A stretch of 46,688 bases of DNA from an uncultured Burkholderiales bacterium (lineage in GTDB: Bacteria; Pseudomonadota; Gammaproteobacteria; Burkholderiales; Burkholderiaceae_C), in contig CAILYC010000016.1 in assembly GCA_903838355.1 (NCBI GenBank), positions 1-46,688 on the forward strand, written 5' to 3'. A model generated the notes under the pieces. The model saw only the letters and a list, made by a program, of their open reading frames with translations, was not told the origin of the DNA and searched no databases. Below, in pieces: positions 25,508-33,543 of this stretch. The translations under genes and the position numbers were made by a program. Numbering within the stretch: the stretch's first letter is position 1; each line of letters begins with the position of its first letter.

Positions 25508-26710
25508 TTAGGCGTGCAATGGGAAAACCGCCTCCACCTCACGGTACTCGCGTGGCACGATCACTTTGATGTCGCCCTTGAAGACCTGGGTCATCAAAGG
25601 CTGTGCCCCGGTGTTTTGGCCATTGACGAATTGCGTCGCGCCATAGGGCATGATGTGACCCGAGAACTGGCTCTTGCCCAAGGCGTCGATGATGGCCGCG
25701 CGGTCGGTGGACTTGGCGTTTTCCAAAGCGTCGGCCAACAGCGTCATGGCGGTGTAGGTCATGAAAAGCTCATAGCTAAAGAAGAGCCCCTTGGCCTCGG
25801 CACGTTTTTTTAACGCCTGGGCTTTTTTGTCCTTTGGGTTGAACCAATGGTTGCAGTCAATGATGCCATTGGCCGCTTCTGGATACTCTTTGACGAATTT
25901 ATAACTCGAGGCAGCGCCCCCCAAGACCGAATAGATCGCTTTGGGCACAACGTGCTGCTGCTGCATGGTGCGCACCAAGAGCGCGTACTCGTTGTAGTAA
26001 TTGGCGGGGATCACGATATCGGGGTTGATTTGCTTCATGCGAAGCACAATGTTGTTGAAGTCGCGACTGGGGTTGGGGTGCTTCAAAATTTCTTTGATCT
26101 CGTAGCCGTAACCGGGCAACTCTTTGGAGAGCAAATTGGCCGTGCCCGTGCCAAACAAGGACTCCTCGTGGATGATCATGACGGTTTTTGCGGGCTTGCC
26201 AGCGGCCACATTCAAGACGTGCAAATTGGCGACGGCCACTTCGGCACATTTTTTGTAGCCCGGCCCAAAGCGGAAGGTATTTTTAAGACCACGCTCGACA
26301 ATTTGATCGGCAACACCCACATCCACTACGTGGGGCAGGTTGTATTTGGCCGCCGTTTGGGTGGTGGCCAAACAAATGGCCGAGGCAAACGCCCCCACCA
26401 CGGCACACACACCGGCTTCGTTCATTTTCTCGACCTCGGCCGAACCCCCTTGCGGAGTAGACTGGGCGTCGCCCAAGAGGGGCTCGATCTTGGCGCCGCC
26501 CAAGGACTTGATGCCACCGGCCAAGTTGATGTCCTCTATGGCCATTAAGGCGCCCTCGCGGCATTGCTGTCCAGAATAGGCCAAGGCACCCGTGACGGGA
26601 TGGATCACCCCCACTTTGACAGTTTTGGCTTGAGCCCCACCGACCAAGGGGAAGGCCAAGGTGGATGCGGCCAGAACAGTTTGAGAGATGAATTCGCGAC
26701 GTGTATTCAT
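25508..26710 (-). CDS. Liv-type periplasmic substrate-binding protein (first gene of the operon)
   Basis: A 400-residue Leu/Ile/Val- or amide-type binding protein. The N-terminus TRREFISQTVLAASTLAFPLVGGAQA has a twin-arginine-like signal. VKVGVIHPVTGALAYSGQQCREGALMA and KNTFRFGPGYKKCAEVAV are typical of the peripla_BP_6 fold, closest in style to amide or urea binders such as AmiC/FmdD. The ATG has AGGAG before it. It opens the 13-gene minus-strand operon and diverges from a second Bug gene across 176 bp. Its ligand is not predictable from the sequence. Confidence 0.92.
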   Translation of the reverse strand: MNTRREFISQTVLAASTLAFPLVGGAQAKTVKVGVIHPVTGALAYSGQQCREGALMAIEDINLAGGIKSLGGAKIEPLLGDAQSTPQGGSAEVEKMNEAGVCAVVGAFASAICLATTQTAAKYNLPHVVDVGVADQIVERGLKNTFRFGPGYKKCAEVAVANLHVLNVAAGKPAKTVMIIHEESLFGTGTANLLSKELPGYGYEIKEILKHPNPSRDFNNIVLRMKQINPDIVIPANYYNEYALLVRTMQQQHVVPKAIYSVLGGAASSYKFVKEYPEAANGIIDCNHWFNPKDKKAQALKKRAEAKGLFFSYELFMTYTAMTLLADALENAKSTDRAAIIDALGKSQFSGHIMPYGATQFVNGQNTGAQPLMTQVFKGDIKVIVPREYREVEAVFPLHA

Positions 26711-26886
26711 GGGTGTACTCCTGATTTTTTAATCTTGAAAAGCATGACGAGCAATATCGAGCCCAATTCGACCCTAGAGCCTTAGTTTATCCGACAACTT
26801 TAGCCACGGGCGGATGGATAGGCCATGAACGCCCTTATTTCGCACTGCTATGATTCAAGACATTCTTTGACTGCCTACTGCCCACC
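26711..26886. promoter_or_regulatory. Divergent intergenic region heading the catabolic operon and the Bug/hydrolase pair
   Basis: This 176-bp gap must hold promoters for both directions. On plus, TATGAT near 26849 is a plausible -10 without a clear -35. An inverted repeat GGGCG/CGCCC flanks about 17 bp near 26808-26834 and may bind a regulator. No regulator gene is adjacent, so control must come from elsewhere. Confidence 0.4.
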
Positions 26887-27975
26887 ATGCCTGCTTTGTT
26901 GAGCCCTCGTTACTTTACTTTGCCGGGCTGGGCCTTGCTCACCACCCCCTTTTGGGCCGGGGCCTTGCTGGCCACCCACTTGTGGGCACAAACACCCGTT
27001 GCAGCTCAAAACTCCACATCAATTCCTCCACCGAGCAATGCACTTGGCGGCGCAACTTTATCCGCCCCATACCCCTCCAAACCCATCAAAGTGGTGGTGC
27101 CCTTCACCCCTGGGGGTGTCACCGATTTGCTGGGAAGAGACATTGCACAGCGACTGTCAGCTCGTTTTGGCCAAGCCGTGCTGGTGGACAACCGAGCCGG
27201 GGCCAATGGCAATATTGGCGCGGATTTTGTGGCGAAATCCAAAGGCGACGGCTACACCTTGCTCGTCACCGCGGCCAACATCGCCATCTCTGAGGCTGCG
27301 CAAAAAAAATTGCCCTACCGCCTCTTTGAAGACCTCACCCCCATCACCTTGCTGGCCAAAGGCCCTTACATCTTGGTGACACCAGCCCACCACAAAACCT
27401 ACACGAGCAGCACGTTGGCCGAATTGATCTCCAAAGCGCGAACCAATCCCTCGGCCCTTGCCATGGCGAGCTCGGGAACGGGCAGCGCCGGACACCTCTC
27501 GGGGGAACTCTTGCAAGTCGCTGCGGGGATTGAACTCACCCACATACCCTACAAGGGGCAATCAGAAGCGATGGCGGACATATTGGGCGGACAGTCAAGC
27601 GCTTTGTTTTTTGCCACTGTCGCCGTCGTCTCCCCCCACATGAACGACGGGCGCCTTCACATCTTGGCCGTCACCACCAAAACCCGATCGAACTTGCTGC
27701 CCCAAATTCCCAGCATCAGCGAGCTCGGTTTCCCAGGCTTTGATGTGAGCACATGGCACGGGCTTTTTGCGCCGGCGGGAACCCCAAGAGAGATTGTTGA
27801 AAAAATCAATACCGAGATGGTGAGTTTTTTAAACAGCCGCGAGATCCAACAAAAATACACCCAGCAAGGGCTTCAAATTAGCACCACCCGGGTCGAGGAA
27901 TTCAAAGAGTTTTTGCACACCGAAGTCAACCAATATGAAAAAGTGATCAAAAGTGCCCATCTGCAAATTGAATGA
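26887..27975 (+). CDS. Bug (TctC-type) solute-binding protein
   Basis: A 362-residue periplasmic binding protein. A signal peptide covers about the first 40 residues (WALLTTPFWAGALLATHLWA, then PVAAQ). Landmarks are YPSKPIKVVVPFTPGGVTD, DNRAGANGNIGADFVAKS and IPYKGQSEAMADILGG. It diverges from the catabolic operon and is followed by an alpha/beta hydrolase after 62 bp. It is an orphan without TctAB. It may bind the same or a related substrate as the divergent operon. Confidence 0.92.
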   Translation: MPALLSPRYFTLPGWALLTTPFWAGALLATHLWAQTPVAAQNSTSIPPPSNALGGATLSAPYPSKPIKVVVPFTPGGVTDLLGRDIAQRLSARFGQAVLVDNRAGANGNIGADFVAKSKGDGYTLLVTAANIAISEAAQKKLPYRLFEDLTPITLLAKGPYILVTPAHHKTYTSSTLAELISKARTNPSALAMASSGTGSAGHLSGELLQVAAGIELTHIPYKGQSEAMADILGGQSSALFFATVAVVSPHMNDGRLHILAVTTKTRSNLLPQIPSISELGFPGFDVSTWHGLFAPAGTPREIVEKINTEMVSFLNSREIQQKYTQQGLQISTTRVEEFKEFLHTEVNQYEKVIKSAHLQIE

Positions 27976-28037
27976 CTCCCTGGGCTATAAAAGTGCGCTG
28001 AGCTTTCTTTCAACCCCTCTTTGAACGACCCACCCCC

Positions 28038-28877
28038 ATGAACCCCACCTTTCGTCTAGAAACCATCAAGGATCAAACCGTGCACTTTGATTGGTGCGAC
28101 TACACACCGCCTTGGAACACACCCAAGCCCGAGGTTTGTTTTTTGTACCATGGCTACGCGCGCAACATGGCGTTTTGGCAGCCCTGGGTGCCGCTCTTGG
28201 CCAATGAATACCGCGTTCTTCGCATGGACCAACGCGGTTGCGGACTGACAACCCAACCCTCCAAAGACTACATCTACACCTTTGATGCACTGGTCAAGGA
28301 CGCCATCGATTTGATGGACCACCTCGAGATTGAGCGCGTGCATTGGGTGGGCGAGTCTTCAGGAGGGATTGTCGGCTTGGCCTTGGCCCTGGCACACCCC
28401 AAGCGACTGCACTCCCTCACGCTTTGCGACACACCCTTCAAGCGCCCGAGCCACATCCACTCGACTTATACACTGGGAGAAGTTGACCGCGCCGCAGCGT
28501 TTGCCAAGCATGGGGTGGGCGAGTGGTGCCGGCAAACCCTCTCGTTTCGCTTGGACACTGAACGTGCCAGTCCCGCGCTTTGCGAGTGGTACATCGCGCA
28601 AATGGACGCGGTGCCGGTGCACATTGCCAACAGTCTTGAGAAGATGATAGGCAGTGGGGATCTCTGGCCGCACCTGCCTGAAATCAAGGTACCCACCCTG
28701 ATTTTGGCAGGCGCTGACAGTCCCATTGCCCAGGCTCCCCAAATGAAAGCCATGCAAGCTCACATGCCCAGCGCCAAGCTTGTCTCCTTGGAGGGCTATC
28801 AACACGGCGTCAATTTGCTTGCCCCCAAGCGTTGTGTCGAGGAGATGAGACAATTCATCCATGGGCTTCACGCTTGA
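28038..28877 (+). CDS. Alpha/beta hydrolase
   Basis: A 279-residue soluble hydrolase of the fold that includes enol-lactone hydrolases, esterases and C-C hydrolases. The oxyanion HG is at 38-39, the nucleophile Ser107 lies in GESSG, and Asp227 (AGADSP) and His256 (GYQHGVN) complete the triad. DQRGCGLT follows strand 4. Enol-lactonase-like or carboxylesterase activity is likely; the exact substrate is unknown. It probably shares a transcript with the preceding Bug gene, and it may serve the divergent catabolic pathway. Confidence 0.88.
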   Translation: MNPTFRLETIKDQTVHFDWCDYTPPWNTPKPEVCFLYHGYARNMAFWQPWVPLLANEYRVLRMDQRGCGLTTQPSKDYIYTFDALVKDAIDLMDHLEIERVHWVGESSGGIVGLALALAHPKRLHSLTLCDTPFKRPSHIHSTYTLGEVDRAAAFAKHGVGEWCRQTLSFRLDTERASPALCEWYIAQMDAVPVHIANSLEKMIGSGDLWPHLPEIKVPTLILAGADSPIAQAPQMKAMQAHMPSAKLVSLEGYQHGVNLLAPKRCVEEMRQFIHGLHA

Positions 28878-29270
<393 letters not shown>

Positions 29271-29687
29271 ATGGGAATGAAAATGTCAGGCGCATCCGCT
29301 TCAGTAAGCTCGATGGGCGCCTCCAGTACACAATGGCAACAAAGCAAACAAAGCATGAAGTCTTTGTTCAGCGACATCAAGTCGGGCAATTTGGATGCCG
29401 CCAAAAAAGATTATGCTGCACTCGCGGCCAATGGCAAAACCATATACCCCAACAGCCCCTTGGGCCAAATCGGCGCAGCACTCACCCAAGGCAATATGGC
29501 CCAAGCCCAACAAGTGGCCCAGTCCATGCATCAGCACCATGGTGCGGGTGGTGCCAGCAGTGCAAGCTCTGCGGTCTCTAGCGCTGCGCCAGCAACGGCC
29601 AACCCCTTGAGCGCTTTGTTAAGCTCTGGCAACTCGACATTGAGCATGCTCAAAGGCTTGGGCAATCAAGTTGACACCACTGCCTAA
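29271..29687 (+). CDS. Small Ala/Ser/Gln-rich protein of unknown function (paralogue A)
   Basis: A 138-residue protein I do not recognise by function. AAGGAG lies 6 nt before the ATG at 29271, marking the start. There is no signal peptide. The middle holds two helical-looking repeats, IKSGNLDAAKKDYAAL and LTQGNMAQAQQVAQSM, joined by a PNSPLGQIGAA linker. A Ser/Ala-rich linker follows, and the C-terminus is NQVDTTA. The gene at 30256 encodes a clear paralogue with the same layout, including an MGM(K/R) start and an (I/V)(D/N)TTA end. Low complexity and repeats suggest a structural or interaction role; this is inference. Confidence 0.8.
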   Translation: MGMKMSGASASVSSMGASSTQWQQSKQSMKSLFSDIKSGNLDAAKKDYAALAANGKTIYPNSPLGQIGAALTQGNMAQAQQVAQSMHQHHGAGGASSASSAVSSAAPATANPLSALLSSGNSTLSMLKGLGNQVDTTA

Positions 29688-29706
29688 TAGGTCAATCAAG
29701 CCCTAA

Positions 29707-29790
29707 GCGTTGGGCGTTGGGCGTTGGGCGTTGGGCGTTGGGCGTTGGGCGTTGGGCTTTGGGCTTTGGGCTTTGGGCGTTGGGCTTTGA
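29707..29790. repeat. Heptamer tandem array, GCGTTGG/GCTTTGG
   Basis: Twelve 7-bp units: seven GCGTTGG, three GCTTTGG, one GCGTTGG and a final GCTTTGA. It starts 20 bp after the stop of paralogue A. Block-wise homogeneity suggests recent slippage or recombination. Confidence 0.97.
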
Positions 29791-30050
29791 GCACCAGCGC
29801 ATTGAGCCCCGCATTTCAAGTCTTGCTTGGGATGCGGAAAAATACTCCCCCCCTGTTTGAACGGTTCTGGGCTATTGCCGCTTTCAAGCGGCGGGCCCCT
29901 TGATGGCAATACTTTGCCTCTTGAACGGCCAATTTAAGCCCCCCCCACACTTTGTTGCCATGGCTTGGGGGTCATAGAGCAACAAGCAGGCTTTGACCAG
30001 GCGAAGGGTTGAAGCCCGCGCCCAATCCCATTGCGATCGAATCGCCTCGC

Positions 30051-30105
30051 TCTTGACTGGCTCTTGACTGGCAATGGACTGGCAATCGACTGGCAATCGA
30101 CTGGC
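30051..30105. repeat. Tandem array of 11-bp units ending GACTGGC
   Basis: Five units: TCTTGACTGGC twice, AATGGACTGGC once and AATCGACTGGC twice. Located between the paralogues. Confidence 0.95.
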
Positions 30106-30255
30106 AAAGGGCAGGCAATGTTCACGCTTGCCGATCCGTAAAAAAACCCTGAGACCATCTTTACTTGGCTCCACCCTTCTCATGGCATGGGCATTGCTTA
30201 TAGAGCTTTATCGGTAGGTTCTTGAGAGCCCACCCTCATTGATTGGGAGACTCAA

Positions 30256-30774
30256 ATGGGTATGCGCGTCGGTTCATCCAACAACACCTGGGCAGCACAG
30301 TCCAACACCAGCACAGCGGCCACACAGCAACGCCAACAAAGCTCGCAAGCCCTGTTGACCAGTTTAAGTGCCGGCGACCTCGCGGGCGCTCAAAGCGCTT
30401 ACGCCACCCTCACGAGTGCAGGCTCCAATGGCCAAGCAGGAACGGGCAAAATTGCCAACCCCAACTCACCCATTTCACAAATTGGCGCAGCCCTTCACAG
30501 TGGGGACCTAAAGAGCGCTCAAGCGATTGCCGTCGCTTTGCAAGCCAAGAACGGCAATCATGCCCACGGCGCCAAAGCCTTTAGCACTTCCAGCGCCGCC
30601 AATGCCACCTCACCGCTCAACAGCTTGACGACTTTACTCACGGGCTCGAGCAACAATTCTGCATCTAGCCTGCAGCAAGCCATTCGTGCGAGCACCAGCG
30701 CAAATTTATCCCAATCCTCGTCCAGCGCTTCCTCGATTCTGGGGTTGGGTGGAAACATCAACACCACCGCCTGA
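30256..30774 (+). CDS. Small Ala/Ser/Gln-rich protein of unknown function (paralogue B)
   Basis: A 172-residue paralogue of the 29271 protein. It has the same plan: MGMR start, a polar N-terminal segment, LSAGDLAGAQSAYATL, linker PNSPISQIGAA, LHSGDLKSAQAIAVAL, a His-containing turn (NGNHAHGA), a long Ser/Ala/Asn-rich tail and the C-terminus GGNINTTA. The core pattern L..GDL..AQ..YA.L, occurring twice, looks like a pair of TPR-like helical hairpins. GGGAG precedes the ATG. No signal peptide or membrane segment. I cannot name a function. Confidence 0.8.
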   Translation: MGMRVGSSNNTWAAQSNTSTAATQQRQQSSQALLTSLSAGDLAGAQSAYATLTSAGSNGQAGTGKIANPNSPISQIGAALHSGDLKSAQAIAVALQAKNGNHAHGAKAFSTSSAANATSPLNSLTTLLTGSSNNSASSLQQAIRASTSANLSQSSSSASSILGLGGNINTTA

Positions 30775-30835
30775 GGATTAGCCCCTTGAATTTGATGCTG
30801 TTCAGGCCCATCACCAACCCATTTTGAGAAATTTA

Positions 30836-31840
30836 ATGTCCCCTTTGTTAAAAATTCAGCCCATGCGTCACTTTCAATTCGCCATGGCATTCATAGCCCT
30901 TGTGGGTTGCACGCTAAGCCTTGAAGCTCAATCGCAAAGTACAGCGTTCTACCCGAGCAAGCCCATCCACTTGGTGGTGCCATTCCCACCTGGCGGTGCA
31001 CTCGACATTGTGGCCAGAACCATTGCCAAGCCATTGGGCATGGCCATGGGCCAACCCGTTGTCATTGACAACAAGGCCGGCGCCGATGGCGCCATTGCAG
31101 CAGACTACGTTGCAAAGTCTCAACCAGACGGCTACACCCTCTTCATGGCCACCTATGGTGCGATGTCGGCGCTGCCTTATTTGCACAAAAGCCTGCCCTA
31201 CAACGTGCTCAGTGACTTCACACCGATCAGCAGCACGGGCAAGTTTGCCTTCTTTTTGTTCGCCCACCCCAGCATTCCCTCCAAGGACTTGAACGAGCTC
31301 ATTGCCTTCATCCATGCCCACCCCGATGAGGTCAACTATGGGTCGGGCAATGTTGGCGGTGTAGTTGGCACGGCCGAACTCGCCCAACTCAATCACCTCA
31401 AAATGGTCCACGTCCCTTACAAAGGCGAAGTGCCCGCGATGAATGACTTTTTGGCCGGACGTGTCCAGTTGATGCTTGGCACACCCGCCAATGCACTGGA
31501 CTTTGTGAAAGAGGGAAAACTCAACGCCGTGGTGACTTTTTTAGACAAACGCAGCCCCTTGTTGCCGCAAACACCCACCATGCATGAGCTTGGCTACGCC
31601 AATTTGACCATCACACCATGGTCGGGCATTTTTGGACCCGCAAAACTCTCACCCGTCATTGCTGCTCGCTTGTCACTGGCCGTCAACGACGCCATGAGGG
31701 GCGAAGAGGTCCAAGCGGAATTTGCCAAGCAAGCCTTTGAATCCAAAGGTTCTACCCCAGCCGAGCTGGGCCTCTATGTCAAAGACCAACTCCAGAATTG
31801 GGGCCACTCGATCGAACTCGCGGGCCTGTTGACCAAGTGA
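30836..31840 (+). CDS. Bug (TctC-type) solute-binding protein
   Basis: A periplasmic binding protein of about 334 residues. The start is uncertain: ATG at 30836 or 30863, the latter giving a compact signal peptide RHFQFAMAFIALVGCTL. Landmarks are YPSKPIHLVVPFPPGGALD, DNKAGADGAIAADYVAKS and VPYKGEVPAMNDFLAGR. No TctAB genes are near. It precedes the ATP-grasp gene by 62 bp and may share a transcript with it. Confidence 0.9.
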   Translation: MSPLLKIQPMRHFQFAMAFIALVGCTLSLEAQSQSTAFYPSKPIHLVVPFPPGGALDIVARTIAKPLGMAMGQPVVIDNKAGADGAIAADYVAKSQPDGYTLFMATYGAMSALPYLHKSLPYNVLSDFTPISSTGKFAFFLFAHPSIPSKDLNELIAFIHAHPDEVNYGSGNVGGVVGTAELAQLNHLKMVHVPYKGEVPAMNDFLAGRVQLMLGTPANALDFVKEGKLNAVVTFLDKRSPLLPQTPTMHELGYANLTITPWSGIFGPAKLSPVIAARLSLAVNDAMRGEEVQAEFAKQAFESKGSTPAELGLYVKDQLQNWGHSIELAGLLTK

Positions 31841-31902
31841 ACCTACAGACATCAAACAAAATTTAACCCTCTTGCCTTTCAACACTTCTCGAAGGACCCA
31901 AC

Positions 31903-33396
31903 ATGTCTCACCTTCTGATCATCGACTTACCCGGCGGCAACGATGTCGACTTGCTCACTTGCGCCATCCAAAGAGGTGACCGCTTCACCTTTCTCACGAG
32001 CGACTTGAGCGTCTACCGCTGCGACCCACGGGTGTGGTCTTGGGTGGAGCGAGCCGACCATCTGGTGGAGTCCACAAGTTTTGAGGCCCACACACTCGAC
32101 CCGCTGGTGATGCGCCTCAACGACGAGGACCCCTTTGATGCCTTGCTCTGCCTCATTGACATTCGACTCATTGAAGCTTCCCGTTTGGCCGCTGCCTTGG
32201 GACTGCCGTTTTTAAATCCCCAAGCTGTGGCAACGCTGCGCGACAAATTCAGTGTTCGCAAACGACTGCAAGAAAAAGGCATCAAACAGGCCCCTTTCGC
32301 TATGGCGAAAAACAACTTAGAACTTCAAGACGCCGTGAATGCGATGGGTTTGCCCGTCATCATCAAGCCCAGCGATGGCTATGGTTCACAAAACATTTTC
32401 CTGCTGCAAAACGAATGGGATTTGGAAGACCCCATCACGCCCTTGAATGACATGCTGCCTTTGATGAGCGACTACGGTCTTGGGGTGGTCTCCAATGACC
32501 GCATGCTCGTGGAGCGTTACATCCGCGGACCGGTGTTGGGCTGCGATGTCTTCACCTTGAATGGCGTTCACCAATTGCTTGGCGTGCATGAGAAACAATA
32601 TTTTGACGAGCCTTCTTTTGCCATTCGTGGCGGATGCTTCAATCCCAATCTAGGTCAATACAAGGAACTCGAGCGCACCGTTTTTGCTTGGCTTGATGCG
32701 GTGGACTTTAATGTTGGCGCGTCTCACATTGAAATTGTCTGCACCGACGAGGGCTACCATCTGATCGAAATCAACGCCAGACTGGTGGGTGCTAAGCTCT
32801 CTCGCCTCATGTCATACTCATTGGGTTTCAGCGTGATGAGCGCCCTCATTGATTTGCATTTGGGTCAAAGAATGCGGCCCTTGGCTCATCCCTTGACAGC
32901 AAAAGACACCCGAGTGCATGCGCCCTTCATCAACCACCCCACCCCACAATTCAGTGTTTCTCGCTGGATCACAGCAGATGCCAAGTCGGTGGGCTTGTTG
33001 AACCGTGTCATTCAACCCAAGCTTCCAATTCCAGGCGTGAAAAGTGTGGAAATTCTTAAAAAACGCGGCGACTGGATTCGTCCTCCCATGGAAAATGCCG
33101 ACCGCATTGGGTTTGTGATGAGCACCGCCATCAACAAATTGGACGCCGAGCAATCCGCCGAGCAGTATGTGTCGTTGTGCACTTGTGTGGCGATGTCGCC
33201 TCCCGATTTGTCCGGACCGATGCCAAGGCATGACGTTACCCACTCGACCACTTCGAGTCCCATGGCCCAGATCGCAACGTCCACGTTTGGCAACACACTA
33301 TTAACGCAGAGCAAATGGCCTGAAAGCACAAGCATCCCCTCCATTTCGATTTCAGCCACTGCAGCACAAAGCAAAAAAAAGAAAGATACCGTTTGA
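31903..33396 (+). CDS. ATP-grasp ligase, L-amino acid ligase-like
   Basis: A 497-residue ATP-grasp enzyme. The N-terminal lobe covers about 1-110. The ATP-grasp core has PVIIKPSDGYGS around Lys155, the hinge VERYI near Glu204 and the metal ligands in LIEINAR (Glu289, Asn291). Residues about 360-430 resemble the C-terminal subdomain of L-amino acid ligases (GLLNRVIQP, GVKSVEILKKRGD). Such enzymes join carboxylates, often amino acids, to amines with ATP to ADP. The last 65 residues are Ser/Thr/Pro-rich and end in a Lys-rich stretch, unusual for the family. Substrate unknown. Confidence 0.85.
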   Translation: MSHLLIIDLPGGNDVDLLTCAIQRGDRFTFLTSDLSVYRCDPRVWSWVERADHLVESTSFEAHTLDPLVMRLNDEDPFDALLCLIDIRLIEASRLAAALGLPFLNPQAVATLRDKFSVRKRLQEKGIKQAPFAMAKNNLELQDAVNAMGLPVIIKPSDGYGSQNIFLLQNEWDLEDPITPLNDMLPLMSDYGLGVVSNDRMLVERYIRGPVLGCDVFTLNGVHQLLGVHEKQYFDEPSFAIRGGCFNPNLGQYKELERTVFAWLDAVDFNVGASHIEIVCTDEGYHLIEINARLVGAKLSRLMSYSLGFSVMSALIDLHLGQRMRPLAHPLTAKDTRVHAPFINHPTPQFSVSRWITADAKSVGLLNRVIQPKLPIPGVKSVEILKKRGDWIRPPMENADRIGFVMSTAINKLDAEQSAEQYVSLCTCVAMSPPDLSGPMPRHDVTHSTTSSPMAQIATSTFGNTLLTQSKWPESTSIPSISISATAAQSKKKKDTV

Positions 33397-33418
33397 TGCT
33401 TGTTTGAATATCTTTTGA

Positions 33419-33441
33419 CATGCCCGTGGTTCTTGGGCATG
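33419..33441. terminator. Hairpin downstream of the ATP-grasp gene
   Basis: CATGCCC and GGGCATG form a perfect 7-bp stem with a 9-nt loop, 23 bp after the stop. There is no T-run, so it may be a weak or Rho-assisted terminator or just a stabilising 3' hairpin. Confidence 0.4.
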
Positions 33442-33455
33442 GGCTGTGAAAGATA

Positions 33456-33483
33456 CCCAATGGAGGGTGCCCAATGGAGGGCG
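33456..33483. repeat. Direct repeat, 2 x 14 bp
   Basis: CCCAATGGAGGGTG is followed immediately by CCCAATGGAGGGCG, between the ATP-grasp and ApbE-like genes. Confidence 0.9.
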
Positions 33484-33543
33484 CCACGAATGCGAGACAT
33501 TTTGATTTAAACTGGCCATCATCTTGTTTGGAATGATGCCCAG

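Larger units (their letters stand above)
29688..30255. other. 568-bp repeat-bearing region between the two paralogues
   Basis: Contains a heptamer array (29707-29790) and an 11-bp array (30051-30105). The open frame on minus (29884-30183) reads through the 11-bp array and resembles nothing I know, so it is not called as a gene. Confidence 0.6.

Noticed and set aside
29884..30183. 99-residue minus-strand open frame between the two paralogues
   Set aside because: It reads through the 11-bp repeat array, has no start signal and resembles no family I know.
33330..33380. ISATAA in the ATP-grasp tail as an FMN attachment site for the neighbouring ApbE-like protein
   Set aside because: The required Asp at the start of the flavinylation motif is absent, and the segment is low-complexity.
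29271..33396. Graspetide-type peptide system: small proteins as precursors, ATP-grasp as the modifying enzyme
   Set aside because: The proteins are too long and lack a repeated Thr/Glu or Lys/Glu core; the ATP-grasp enzyme resembles amino acid ligases, and a Bug gene separates them. Only a loose association remains.
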